DNA from: DASWOJ01 sp964250755
GTDB lineage: Bacteria > Pseudomonadota > Alphaproteobacteria > Acetobacterales > Acetobacteraceae
DNA length: 64,000 nucleotides
Direction: 5' to 3'
Assembly: GCA_964250755.1 (NCBI GenBank)
Contig: CAXUHB010000008.1
Span: 62,001-126,000, forward strand
Shown: piece after piece, positions 1 to 8,054 of the stretch
Layout of the letters: each line of letters opens with the position of its first letter
Numbering within the stretch: position 1 is the first letter of the stretch
The notes under the pieces: model-generated
What the model was told of the DNA's origin: nothing
The model's database searches: none
What the model saw: only the letters and a program-made list of their open reading frames with translations
Position numbers and translations under genes: made by a program

Positions 1-241
1 TGCCGACGCGGACATCTTGAGGGCTGAGCTTGTATAATTCGACGTAGCGCCTGTTCGACAGCAGAAGCCTTTGCTGGCCGTCGAACACGCAGACCCCTTG
101 CAGGATGCGGTCCAGTGCAAGGTCGCGAAGCTTCAGTTCCGACTTGAACGCAGGGAATGGCACGGTGCTGCCTTCGGGGTTGGGGACGGCTCCGCAGCAG
201 CTTGTCAGAAGCGATTGGTCACGGCCAGCGGGACGCATCAT
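1..241 (-). CDS. PAS-domain signalling protein, N-terminal fragment (cut by left edge)
   Basis: The reverse strand has an open frame from ATG at 241 to the window edge (80 codons). Residues about 30-80 read like the PAS domain at the front of many alphaproteobacterial GGDEF/EAL or histidine-kinase proteins: LDRILQGVCVFDGQQ, then SNRRYVELYKL. The sequence AGGGGAGG lies just upstream of the ATG and supports this start; a second ATG follows immediately. The output domain lies outside the window, so it could be a diguanylate cyclase, a kinase or a chemoreceptor. The PAS call is fairly safe and the rest is unknown. The gene is divergent from the phosphodiesterase at 443; the 200 bp between them show no clear promoter. 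Confidence 0.7.
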   Translation of the reverse strand, partial: MMRPAGRDQSLLTSCCGAVPNPEGSTVPFPAFKSELKLRDLALDRILQGVCVFDGQQRLLLSNRRYVELYKLSPQDVRVG

Positions 242-442
242 CGGCGGGCCTCCCCTTGATTCGCTCCTCTGATGGCAGGTTATGGTTGGCAAGCCGTTCG
301 ATGTCGTGGGGTCGGGGCCGCTGCGCTGAAAACGCTAGGTGCGAGCGTTGGCCTCGTCAGACACGCCCGCACGGGCAAAGCCCCTTTTATCGCCATCGTT
401 TCGCGTGGGATGTTGATACCGCCACCCTAACGAGCCACACGG

Positions 443-1306
443 ATGGGCATGACCCACCCCGACTTCGACCTGCAAGGCCACCGCGGCGCCCGTGGCTTGT
501 TTCCCGAGAACACCCTGCATGGCTTCCGCGCCGCTGCGGACTTAGGTGTCCGCACGATGGAGCTGGACGTGGGCACCACCCGCGACGGCGCCGTCGTGGT
601 TCACCACGATCCCGCCCTGAACCCGGATACCACCCGGAACGGCGGGGGACGGTGGCTGGACGGGGCCGGGCCGCTGTTGCGCGACCTGACGCTGGCCCAG
701 TTGCGCGAATACGACGTGGGCCGCCTTCGCCCGGGGACGGCCTATGCCGAAGCCCATCCCGGCCAGGCGCCGCAGGATGGTGCGCAGGTGCCGACGCTGG
801 ATCAGGTGCTGGCATTGGACGCGGCCCTACGCTGGAACATCGAGTTGAAGATCATGCCCAGCCGTCCCGAATGGACCATTGCGCCGGAGGAGATGGCGGA
901 GCGCGTGCTGCACGTGGTGGGCGCAGCCGGCGCCGGGGCACGGGTGGCGCTGCAAAGCTTCGACTGGCGGGCGCCCCGGCATGTCAGGCGCATCCGGCCC
1001 GCCATCGCCGTAGGATGGCTGACGGTGGCCGGCACCGTTGCCGACGCGCCGCTTTGGCTGGGCCGGCACGTCGCCGCCATGGCGGACGTGCCGGACGCCG
1101 TAGCGGCGGAGGGCGGCGGCCATTGGGCGCCGCATCACGCCGACCTGACCGAGGAGATGCTGAACCGCGCCCACGACCTCGGCCTGCGGGTGCTGCCGTG
1201 GACCGTCAACGCCGTCGAGGACATGCGGCGTTTGATGGACTGGGGCGTGGACGGCTTGATCTCCGACTGGCCTGACCGCGCCCTGACTCTGCTGACCGCG
1301 CCCTGA
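443..1306 (+). CDS. Glycerophosphodiester phosphodiesterase
   Basis: This is a cytoplasmic GDPD-family enzyme that hydrolyses glycerophosphodiesters to glycerol-3-phosphate and an alcohol, a step in phospholipid salvage. The 287-residue length is normal for the UgpQ-like family. The N-terminal catalytic signature is present: GHRGARGLFPENT, ELD at about 40 and HHDPAL at about 55, supplying the two catalytic histidines and the metal-binding Glu/Asp residues. There is no signal peptide. A second in-frame ATG at 449 is an equally good start. A 20-bp exact tandem duplication (1272-1311) covers the last codons; because 20 is not a multiple of 3, it decides where the frame ends. The gene is convergent with gltA. 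Confidence 0.9.
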   Translation: MGMTHPDFDLQGHRGARGLFPENTLHGFRAAADLGVRTMELDVGTTRDGAVVVHHDPALNPDTTRNGGGRWLDGAGPLLRDLTLAQLREYDVGRLRPGTAYAEAHPGQAPQDGAQVPTLDQVLALDAALRWNIELKIMPSRPEWTIAPEEMAERVLHVVGAAGAGARVALQSFDWRAPRHVRRIRPAIAVGWLTVAGTVADAPLWLGRHVAAMADVPDAVAAEGGGHWAPHHADLTEEMLNRAHDLGLRVLPWTVNAVEDMRRLMDWGVDGLISDWPDRALTLLTAP

Positions 1307-1311
1307 CTCTG
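1272..1311 (+). repeat. 20-bp exact tandem duplication at the phosphodiesterase 3' end
   Basis: The unit CTGACCGCGCCCTGACTCTG occurs twice back to back (1272-1291 and 1292-1311). The duplication lies over the stop codon of the phosphodiesterase gene and puts the second copy in a different reading frame, so the final residues LLTAP and the TGA at 1304-1306 come from it. Confidence 0.95.
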
Positions 1312-1351
1312 CTGGGCCGCCCTGATGCGGAGCGGCCCGGGCAAGGCTATG

Positions 1352-1385
1352 GCGCGATTGGTTCAGGTGGATGAACCAACCGCGC
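1352..1385 (-). terminator. Strong hairpin between convergent genes, likely gltA transcript end
   Basis: Arms of 14 bp (1352-1365 and 1372-1385) flank a 6-nt loop. On the plus-strand RNA there is one A-C mismatch. On the minus-strand RNA, the direction of gltA, that position becomes a G-U wobble, so the stem is fully paired. There is no U-tract, so it may be a 3' stabilising hairpin or a Rho-linked end rather than a classic intrinsic terminator. Confidence 0.5.
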
Positions 1386-1447
1386 GACAGCGCTTGTTTC
1401 TGCGAGCGGGTTGTCGCTCAGACCAGGCAGCCTGATGCGATCATGCT

Positions 1448-2755
1448 TCAGGCCCGGTCGGCCAGCGGCACGAAGTCGCGGCGCGGCGACCCCGTGTAGA
1501 CCTGGCGCGGGCGGCCGATGCGCTGCGCCGGATCCTCGATCATCTCCTTCCACTGGCTGATCCAGCCGACGGTGCGGGCAACGGCGAACAGCACGGTGAA
1601 CATGCTGGTCGGGAAGCCCATCGCCTTCAGGATGATACCCGAATAGAAGTCCACGTTCGGATACAGCTTCTTGCTGATGAAGTACTCGTCGTGCAGCGCG
1701 ATGCGCTCCAGCTCGACCGCCATGTCCAGCGTCGGGTTGTTCTTGATGCCCAGCTCGGCCAGGACCTCCTTGCAGGTCTCCTGCATGATCTTGGCGCGGG
1801 GGTCGTAGTTCTTGTACACGCGGTGGCCGAAGCCCATCAGGCGGACGTGGCTGTTCTTGTCCTTTACCTTCTCGATGAAGGCGGGGATGTTCTCGACGCT
1901 GCCGATCTCGGCCAGCATCTTCAGCACGGCCTCGTTCGCGCCGCCGTGCGCGGGTCCCCACAGGCTGGCGATCCCCGCGGCGATGCAGGCGAAGGGGTTG
2001 GCGCCGGTGGAGCCGGCCAGGCGCACAGTGCTGGTGGACGCGTTCTGCTCGTGGTCTGCATGCAGGATGAAGATGCGGTCCATCGCGCGGGCCAGCACAG
2101 GGTTCACATGATACGGCTCGGCCGGAACGGCGTTGATCATGTATAAGAAATTCTCGGCGTAGCCCAGGTCGTTGCGGGGATACATGAAGGGCTGGCCGAT
2201 GGTGTACTTGTAGGCCCAAGCGGCAATGGTCGGCAGCTTGGCGATCAGGCGGAACGCGCTGATGCGGCGGTGCTCGTCGTTCGTGATGTCCAGGCTGTCG
2301 TGATAGAAGGCGCTGAGCGCGCCGACGACGCCGCACATCACCGCCATCGGGTGCGCGTCCCGGCGGAACCCGTCGTAGAAGCGGCGGAGCTGCTCATGCA
2401 GCATGGTGTGGCGCATGACGCCGTGCTCGAATTCGTGGCGCTGGGCCTCGTTGGGCAGCTCGCCGTTCAGCAGGAGGTAGGCGACCTCCAGGAAGGTGCT
2501 CTGCTGGGCCAGCTGCTCGATGGGATAGCCGCGGTGCAGCAGCACGCCCTCGTCGCCGTCAATGTAGGTGATCTTGCTGTCGCAGGCGGCAGTGGTGCCG
2601 TAGCCGGGATCGTAGGTGAAGATGCCGAGCTGGCTGTACAGCTTGCCAATGTCCGCGACGGACGGCCCGATGGTCGCGTGCCTCAGGGGCAGGGACAGCG
2701 ACTTGTTAGTGCCGTCCATCGTCAGCGTGACGGTCTGGTTGGTGATTGCGTCCAT
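1448..2755 (-). CDS. gltA: Citrate synthase
   Basis: This enzyme condenses oxaloacetate and acetyl-CoA to citrate at the entry of the TCA cycle. The chosen ATG at 2755 gives 435 residues, the usual length of the hexameric bacterial type; the frame stays open further upstream, but that part is the neighbouring non-coding region and an overlap with the next gene. GGGGATC lies about 9 nt before this ATG. Recognisable motifs are the N-terminal YIDGDEGVLLHRGYPIEQLA, LHADHEQNAST, PAHGGANEAVLKML, GFGHRVYKNYDPRAK and NVDFYSGIIL. Together they carry the catalytic His/His/Asp triad and substrate arginines. The gene is monocistronic, ends in a convergent region with a hairpin, and has a possible promoter at 2819-2848. 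Confidence 0.97.
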   Translation of the reverse strand: MDAITNQTVTLTMDGTNKSLSLPLRHATIGPSVADIGKLYSQLGIFTYDPGYGTTAACDSKITYIDGDEGVLLHRGYPIEQLAQQSTFLEVAYLLLNGELPNEAQRHEFEHGVMRHTMLHEQLRRFYDGFRRDAHPMAVMCGVVGALSAFYHDSLDITNDEHRRISAFRLIAKLPTIAAWAYKYTIGQPFMYPRNDLGYAENFLYMINAVPAEPYHVNPVLARAMDRIFILHADHEQNASTSTVRLAGSTGANPFACIAAGIASLWGPAHGGANEAVLKMLAEIGSVENIPAFIEKVKDKNSHVRLMGFGHRVYKNYDPRAKIMQETCKEVLAELGIKNNPTLDMAVELERIALHDEYFISKKLYPNVDFYSGIILKAMGFPTSMFTVLFAVARTVGWISQWKEMIEDPAQRIGRPRQVYTGSPRRDFVPLADRA

Positions 2756-2818
2756 CGTGCTTGATCCCCATTGCGGTGCGGCCACGGACGAGGAATTCCC
2801 CGCACCGGACTTGATGGC

Positions 2819-2848
2819 AAAATAGGGGCGGGGCGGGGCTGCGCGCAA
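2819..2848 (-). promoter_or_regulatory. Possible sigma-70 promoter for gltA
   Basis: Read on the minus strand, TTGCGC (2848-2843) and TATTTT (2824-2819) are separated by 18 nt in the space between gltA and the nuclease-like gene. The match is partial and the assignment is tentative. Confidence 0.3.
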
Positions 2849-2922
2849 CCTTCGCAATTGCAGCATTTCGTCCCGTGTGCAGAGGCGCCTGTCCTGCCCG
2901 CACCGCGCCTGCCGCCAACGGC

Positions 2923-3450
2923 TCAGTTCGCCTGGGCCGCCCACAGCCCGATGCGCTGGCGGCGGGCGAGCCGCTCCAGGTCGGCCAGCTCCTGCGCGCC
3001 GGATGCGGCCCGCGCCCAGCCACCGGCCACGATGGCTCCACTCAGGTCCTCCCCAGCGGCGTCGCATGCCGCAACCGGGCGTCCCTGGCCGTCCCTGCCC
3101 GTCAGTCGGCAGTCCACCCGGCGGTCCCGCACCAGCGCGGCGAGGGCAGATGCCGCGGCGCTGCCGCAGTCCCATCCGCCGCTGCACACGCCGCCGCGCG
3201 GCGGCGCCTCGATCCCCCGCAGGCGGATCACCTGCCTGCCCAGGCGCAGGGTTTCGCCGTCAATCACCACGACATGGGCGGGGTCGGCCGATATGCCGTC
3301 CGGCACCGGCGGGGTTCGGCCGAACAGGCTCGATGACAGCCCCGCCGTTGCCACGGCAGCCACGACGGCCGCGGCACCCGCAAGCAGCGGCCGGATCAGC
3401 GTGGGCTGCAGCTTGGACTGGCTGCGGAATATGCGGCGCGGTGCTCTCAT
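2923..3450 (-). CDS. Membrane-anchored thermonuclease-like (SNase fold) protein
   Basis: This 175-residue protein has an N-terminal hydrophobic segment at about 18-38 followed by a staphylococcal-nuclease-like domain at about 55-170. The fold is recognisable from VVVIDGETLRL, then VIRLRGIEAPP, a small cysteine-rich insert and the C-terminal LERLARRQRIGLW, which matches the usual EREAR..GLW ending. In the classical nuclease the active site reads DGDT...R...DTPE. Here the second Asp is Glu, the DTPE Asp is Glu and the catalytic Glu position appears to be Pro. The Arg of IRL is kept. Nuclease activity is therefore doubtful and it may be a binding or structural relative. The start at 3450 places the membrane segment properly; longer upstream extension is unlikely because it would run into the CHAD gene. 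Confidence 0.7.
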   Translation of the reverse strand: MRAPRRIFRSQSKLQPTLIRPLLAGAAAVVAAVATAGLSSSLFGRTPPVPDGISADPAHVVVIDGETLRLGRQVIRLRGIEAPPRGGVCSGGWDCGSAAASALAALVRDRRVDCRLTGRDGQGRPVAACDAAGEDLSGAIVAGGWARAASGAQELADLERLARRQRIGLWAAQAN

Positions 3451-3517
3451 GAGGCCACGCCTAGCCTGCCCGGGACCGCCAGCGCAACTGCGGCCATTGC
3501 CGCGCTGCCGGGCAGCG

Positions 3518-5056
3518 CTACCTCCAAAACGGGTCGGCGTGGCGGAAACCGTGCCAGGCCGCGCGCACCTGGGTTCGAAACACCGCCGTGCCGGCCGCGA
3601 CAAACCCGTTCACCAACCCGGCGGCATAACCATCCCCAGTCCGGCCCAACTGCGCCAGCAGGCCAGACGCGGCGGCGCCGTCGTTCAGCAGTCCCAGCAC
3701 CTCCTGCAGCTCCGCCAGGTGACGGACGAACCGCCGGGCCGGCTTCTCGGGGAACAGCGGCTGGAAGAACTCGGCGGCGTAGCGCAGCCGCTTGCAGTCC
3801 TTCCGCAGCTCGTGCAGCGCCGGAAGCGGCAGCCGCCGCAGCCCGCGTCCGGCATGGCGGACCTTGCGGAGCCGCCGGTGCAGGACCGCGGCGGCGAAGC
3901 TCCTGGTCCCAGCTTGCAGCACTGCGTCCTGCGCCGCGCCCCGGCCCTCCCACGGACGCAGCGCCGTCGCGCAGGCCAGCGAAACCGCAAGCGTGCGGAA
4001 CGCCGGGCTATCCAGGTGCAGGCGCAGGGCGGCATAAGCCGCCTTGCGCCGCCGCTGGCCTGCCGCCAGCAGCGCCTGCACGCGCCGGTCGTCCGGGAAC
4101 AGCGCCGCGACCTGCGCGCCCGTTCCCGCCAGGAACACGTCCCAGTCCCGCGCCGCACCGAGCTGGGCGGCGGTGTCCCGCAGCGCGGCGGACAGCGGGT
4201 CCAGCTCCGGGCAGGCCGCGGCATGGCGGAAGATGGACAGAGCCGAGCGCAGCCGCCGCGTCGCGACCCGCATTTGATGGACAGGGATGGGACTTGCGCC
4301 GTCGCCCGCGCCCGCGGACCAGTGCAGCATCGCGTCCAGCAGGGTGCCCGCCACCTGCGCGATGGCCTCGGTCAGCATCTCGCCGTCCCTAAGACATGGC
4401 AGCGCCTCCGTGCGGGGCGGCGGCACGGTCCCACGGGCGGCGGCGCGGGCCTCTGCTGCGAGCGTGGCCCGGGGCACGGCCAGGCGCATCTGTCCCGCGA
4501 TGGCCGCGGCGTGGCCTGCCAGCGCCTGGGCGGGTCCATGCAGCACGACCCGGCACGCCGGGCGTATGGTGGTTCCGCCGCGGAGGTGGCCCTCCAGCAC
4601 CGTTGCCGTGACGCCATCCCCAGCCAGGAAGCGGTGGCGCCGGCCCCGGAACTCGGCAATGGCCGACAAAGGCGTGGCTGGGGGCAGGGGCAAGGGCAGG
4701 TCGAGGATTGCCGGACCTGGCGCCTCCTGCTGCACGGGCGCTGGGGCCGCCGCGGGCCACCACCTGTCCGGGGATGGACTGAGCGCCTGTAGCCGGCACG
4801 CGCCGCCCGCGCCGTGGTCGGCACACAGGGCCAGGTTGCGGCCGGCGAGCGCGCCGTCCGGCGTGTCCAGCCAGGACAGCTCGGCCCGGGAGGCGCGCCC
4901 GATGCGTGTCAGGCCAGGGAGGCGCAGCAGCCTCGGCAGTTCCTCCGGCGCGAGGATGAACTCCACCGCCGTGTCAGGGCGATCCGTGGCCGCACCGGGG
5001 CTGGCGGCCAGGGGCGGGGCTTCATGCGTGCCGGCGTCGGGGCCGTCGTCCGGCAT
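3518..5056 (-). CDS. CYTH/CHAD-domain protein
   Basis: This 512-residue cytoplasmic protein has a C-terminal CHAD domain (about 225-510), an all-helical histidine-rich domain thought to bind polyphosphate. The two helix signatures are clear: HQMRVATRRLRSALSIFR and, further on, ELRKDCKRLRYAAEFF. The first 200 residues look like a weakly conserved CYTH (triphosphate tunnel) domain; the usual ExEhK start is degraded to AVEFILAPEEL, so catalysis by that half is uncertain. The gene lies 9 nt downstream of sixA on the same strand and 67 nt upstream of the nuclease-like gene, so the three probably form one transcript. CHAD and SixA genes are commonly found side by side, which suggests a shared phosphate-related role. 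Confidence 0.8.
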   Translation of the reverse strand: MPDDGPDAGTHEAPPLAASPGAATDRPDTAVEFILAPEELPRLLRLPGLTRIGRASRAELSWLDTPDGALAGRNLALCADHGAGGACRLQALSPSPDRWWPAAAPAPVQQEAPGPAILDLPLPLPPATPLSAIAEFRGRRHRFLAGDGVTATVLEGHLRGGTTIRPACRVVLHGPAQALAGHAAAIAGQMRLAVPRATLAAEARAAARGTVPPPRTEALPCLRDGEMLTEAIAQVAGTLLDAMLHWSAGAGDGASPIPVHQMRVATRRLRSALSIFRHAAACPELDPLSAALRDTAAQLGAARDWDVFLAGTGAQVAALFPDDRRVQALLAAGQRRRKAAYAALRLHLDSPAFRTLAVSLACATALRPWEGRGAAQDAVLQAGTRSFAAAVLHRRLRKVRHAGRGLRRLPLPALHELRKDCKRLRYAAEFFQPLFPEKPARRFVRHLAELQEVLGLLNDGAAASGLLAQLGRTGDGYAAGLVNGFVAAGTAVFRTQVRAAWHGFRHADPFWR

Positions 5057-5065
5057 GGTGGCGCG

Positions 5066-5590
5066 TCACGCGGCGGGCGGAAGGTCGCGCGGGGACAGGA
5101 AGCGCACCAGCCGCGCCCCGCCCGCAGCCAGGCCGGCCCAGGGCGGGGTGACTAGGAACTCCGCCAGCGCGCCGGACGGGTAGCCTTCCTGTACGCGGCG
5201 CGCATCGGCGCTGTCCGGCCCGGCGGTGCCCATCAGCTCCAGCGCCAACTCGTGCAGGCCGGGGTTGTGCGCGACCACCATGACGCTGCGGACCGTCGGC
5301 TGCACCTCCTGCAGCGCGCGGAGCAGCTGCGATGCCGGGGCGAGATACAGGGCGTCCATCGGCTCGATCAGCGGGGTCTGGTCCCACGGCTGCAGCGCGT
5401 CCAGGGTCTCCAGCGTGCGCTTGGCGGTGGAGACCAGCACCTGGTCCGGCGCCAGGCCCAGGCCGGCCATCGCCAAGCGCATCGCCGCCGCTGCCGCCCG
5501 GCCGCGGGGGTTCAGCGGACGCGCGAAGTCGGTCAGGCCCGGATCGTCCCAGGAGGACTTGGCGTGGCGCAGCAGGAGAAGTTGGCGCAT
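5066..5590 (-). CDS. sixA: SixA-type histidine phosphatase
   Basis: This 174-residue cytoplasmic phosphatase of the histidine phosphatase (phosphoglycerate mutase-like) superfamily is in the short SixA branch. The catalytic motif LLLRHAKSSWDDP starts at residue 5 and the second active-site His is in VVAHNPGLHEL. The ATG at 5590 is chosen because it places RHA at the usual distance from the N-terminus; the longer open frame upstream would add an uncharged, unconserved tail. In E. coli SixA acts on phosphohistidine of phosphotransferase proteins. Here its partner is unknown. It is the first gene of the sixA-CHAD-nuclease-like run and is divergent from the (6-4) photolyase. Confidence 0.88.
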   Translation of the reverse strand: MRQLLLLRHAKSSWDDPGLTDFARPLNPRGRAAAAAMRLAMAGLGLAPDQVLVSTAKRTLETLDALQPWDQTPLIEPMDALYLAPASQLLRALQEVQPTVRSVMVVAHNPGLHELALELMGTAGPDSADARRVQEGYPSGALAEFLVTPPWAGLAAGGARLVRFLSPRDLPPAA

Positions 5591-5740
5591 GGCGCCAGAC
5601 TGCCCGCGCCCGGGGACCACGGCAAGGCCGGCACATGGTCCTGAGCCAGCCTCTGCCGCCATTGCCCGCCGCCGGTTCCGCCCCACCTCGTGCGGGCCGC
5701 ATCCGGCGCGGCCCCGGAAGGACCGACCCGTGCCCCGACC

Positions 5741-5770
5741 CGCCCTGACCTGTCACGCCCTGACCTGTCA
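5741..5770 (+). repeat. 15-bp tandem duplication upstream of the (6-4) photolyase
   Basis: CGCCCTGACCTGTCA is present twice in direct succession (5741-5755 and 5756-5770), ending 16 nt before the photolyase start codon. It could be a replication slippage product or could alter the 5' leader. Confidence 0.9.
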
Positions 5771-5785
5771 CGTCCGCCCTGCGGC

Positions 5786-7324
5786 ATGAGGACGCTCCGC
5801 GTCGTCCTGGGTGATCAATGCACCCCGGGCCTGAGCGCACTGGAGGACCTGGATCCCGCGACGGACTGGGTTCTGATGGTGGAGGTGATGGCGGAATGCA
5901 CCTACGTCCCGCACCATCCCAAGAAGATAGTTCTGATCCTGTCCACCATGCGCCACTTCGCCCGCGCATTGCAGGCGCGCGGCGTGCGGGTGGAATACAC
6001 CCGACTGGACGACCCGGCGAACACCGGCTCCTTCCGCGGCGAGGTCCTGCGTGCCTGTGCCCGCCTGCAGCCCGGCCGGATCGTCGCCACCGAACCCGGC
6101 GAGTGGCGCGTGCTGGAGGACATGCGGACCTGGCACGAAGCCGCGGGCATTGAATGCGACATCCGGGACGACACGCGCTTCGTGTCCCGCATCCAGGACT
6201 TCCGCGCCTGGGCGCGGGGGCGCGGCGCGTTCCGCATGGAGACGTTCTACCGCGCCATGCGATTGCAGACGGGCCTGCTGATGAACGGCACGGAGCCGGA
6301 GGGCGGGCAGTGGAACTACGACCCCGAGAACCGCAAGCCGCTGCCCCGCCGGGTCTCGCCGCCGCCGGTCCCCCGCTTCCCGCCGGACGAGGTCACGCGG
6401 GAGGTGATGGACTTGGTCGCCGGGCACTTCCCGGAGCATTTCGGCAGCGTGGACGGCTTCGCGCTGCCCGTCACCGGACGGGACGCCCGCGTGGCGCTGA
6501 CGGACTTCGTGGAGAACCGCCTGGCGCAGTTCGGGGACTGGCAGGACGCGATGCGGGCGGGGGAGGGTGTGCTGTTCCACGCCCTGATCTCCACCTCGCT
6601 GAACACGGGCCTGCTGTGCCCGGTGGAGGCGTGCCGTGCGGCGGAGGCCGCCTACCACGCCGGCCTCGCGCCTCTGAACGCGGTGGAGGGCTTCATCCGC
6701 CAGATCGTCGGCTGGCGGGAGTTCGTGCGCGGCGTCTATTGGCTGCGGATGCCGGAATACGGCGCGTTGAACGGGCTGGACGCGACCCGGCCACTGCCAG
6801 CGCTGTATTGGGACGCCGACACCCGCATGAACTGCCTGCACCACGCCGTGTCGGACACGCGGGACCATGCCTATGCCCATCACATCCAGCGCCTGATGGT
6901 GCTGGGCAACTTCGCGCTGCTCGCCGGCCTGCACCCGGACCAGGTGTGCGAGTGGTTCCTGGTGGTTTACGCCGATGCCTACGAGTGGGTGGAGCTGCCC
7001 AACGTGCGCGGCATGGCGCTGCACGCCGATGGCGGGATCATGGGGTCCAAGCCTTACGCCTCGTCAGGCGCCTACATCAACCGCATGAGCGACTACTGCC
7101 AGCACTGCCACTACGACGTGAAGCGCAGCACGGGGGAGGGGGCCTGCCCATTCAACGCGCTGTATTGGGACTTCATGGACCGGCACAAGGAGCGCTTCGC
7201 CCGCCACCCCCGGATCGCCATGCCGCTGCGGACGCTGGCGAAGATGGAGCCGGAGCGGGTGGCGGCGCTGCGGGCGCAGGCGGCCGGGTTCCTGGCGGCG
7301 CTGGACGCCGGGGAGAGGGTTTAG
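5786..7324 (+). CDS. Iron-sulfur (6-4) photolyase / bacterial cryptochrome (FeS-BCP)
   Basis: This 512-residue flavoprotein belongs to the prokaryotic (6-4) photolyase group, which repairs pyrimidine (6-4) photoproducts with FAD and carries a [4Fe-4S] cluster. With the ATG at 5786, the four cysteines fall at residues 350 (MNCLHH), 438 and 441 (DYCQHCHYD) and 454 (GACPFN). These are the same numbers as the cluster ligands described for Agrobacterium PhrB. The N-terminal MRTLRVVLGDQ and the C-terminal NALYWDFMDRH also fit. The chosen start gives exactly this numbering; the longer frame from 5690 would not. The gene is followed convergently by the metallophosphoesterase, 37 nt away, and lies near a CPD photolyase, so both main UV lesions are covered. 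Confidence 0.93.
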   Translation: MRTLRVVLGDQCTPGLSALEDLDPATDWVLMVEVMAECTYVPHHPKKIVLILSTMRHFARALQARGVRVEYTRLDDPANTGSFRGEVLRACARLQPGRIVATEPGEWRVLEDMRTWHEAAGIECDIRDDTRFVSRIQDFRAWARGRGAFRMETFYRAMRLQTGLLMNGTEPEGGQWNYDPENRKPLPRRVSPPPVPRFPPDEVTREVMDLVAGHFPEHFGSVDGFALPVTGRDARVALTDFVENRLAQFGDWQDAMRAGEGVLFHALISTSLNTGLLCPVEACRAAEAAYHAGLAPLNAVEGFIRQIVGWREFVRGVYWLRMPEYGALNGLDATRPLPALYWDADTRMNCLHHAVSDTRDHAYAHHIQRLMVLGNFALLAGLHPDQVCEWFLVVYADAYEWVELPNVRGMALHADGGIMGSKPYASSGAYINRMSDYCQHCHYDVKRSTGEGACPFNALYWDFMDRHKERFARHPRIAMPLRTLAKMEPERVAALRAQAAGFLAALDAGERV

Positions 7325-7361
7325 GAGGCCGCCTCCTGCAAGGGCCGTCTTCGCCGCAGCG

Positions 7362-8054
7362 TCATGCCAGCGGTCCTGCTTGCGGCACGGGCGGCAGGTC
7401 TATCCATGATAAATGCCCGCCCTTGCCGGCCCCAGTGTCCAGGAAGATTGCGGTTCCGCCACCTGCGCCCTGCCGCACATAGGGCCGTCCGTCCGTGCTG
7501 CGCTGGTCGTGTCCGCAATAGACCGTCAGGCCAGAGGGGAGCCGGTCCACCCAGCGCAGCACGCGCTCCGGGTAGCCATCGGCCTGCATCCGCCCGGTGG
7601 TTTCCCCAAACAGGGCGCGGGACAGCAGCGGGTCCACCCGGCCCAGCGGCGGCGGTGGCGGCTCGTGCAGCATCGCGGGGTGGAAGCCGCCGTGGACGAA
7701 GGCGATGCTCCCCAGGGACAGCCAGGCCGGGGCGCGGGACACTTCCTGCAATGCACGGTTGCGAAGCGCGTCGTCCAGGCCCCGCAGGGTGGTCTCCAGG
7801 GCGGCATCCATCCGCACGGCCTGCCCGGCCAAGGCACGGCCCAGCTTGCGGTCGTGGTTGCCGAGGATGAACAGCCCGCGGCCCTGGTCCATCAGCTCGA
7901 ACATCGTTCGCAGCACCCCGGCGCTGTCCGGTCCGTGGTCGCTCAGGTCGCCCAACTGCACCACGAAGCGGTCCGTCGCCGTCGCAGCCCGGAACGCCCG
8001 GATGTCGCCATGCACGTCGCCCACGACGCGCAGCCCGACCCCTGGTGGGATCAC
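7362..8054 (-). CDS. Calcineurin-type metallophosphoesterase
   Basis: This 230-residue protein has the full set of dinuclear-metal phosphoesterase motifs: GDVHGD at about 12, GDLSDHGPDS at about 35, GNHDRKLG at about 65, VHGGFHP at about 122 and CGHD at about 180. The arrangement resembles bacterial Ser/Thr phosphatase and diadenosine tetraphosphatase (PrpE/ApaH-like) enzymes. The substrate cannot be told from sequence. It starts with GTG at 8054, which overlaps the TGA of the upstream CPD photolyase by 4 nt (GTGA), so it is almost certainly translated by coupling with that gene. Confidence 0.85.
   Translation of the reverse strand: MIPPGVGLRVVGDVHGDIRAFRAATATDRFVVQLGDLSDHGPDSAGVLRTMFELMDQGRGLFILGNHDRKLGRALAGQAVRMDAALETTLRGLDDALRNRALQEVSRAPAWLSLGSIAFVHGGFHPAMLHEPPPPPLGRVDPLLSRALFGETTGRMQADGYPERVLRWVDRLPSGLTVYCGHDQRSTDGRPYVRQGAGGGTAIFLDTGAGKGGHLSWIDLPPVPQAGPLA

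Noticed and set aside
157..1275. A 372-codon plus-strand frame over the phosphodiesterase gene
   Set aside because: It uses the wrong frame of a gene with catalytic motifs and has Arg/Gly/Pro-rich shadow composition.
2771..4792. A 673-codon plus-strand frame across the nuclease-like and CHAD genes
   Set aside because: It is Arg/Pro/Gln-rich without domains, and both genes on the other strand have clear family motifs.
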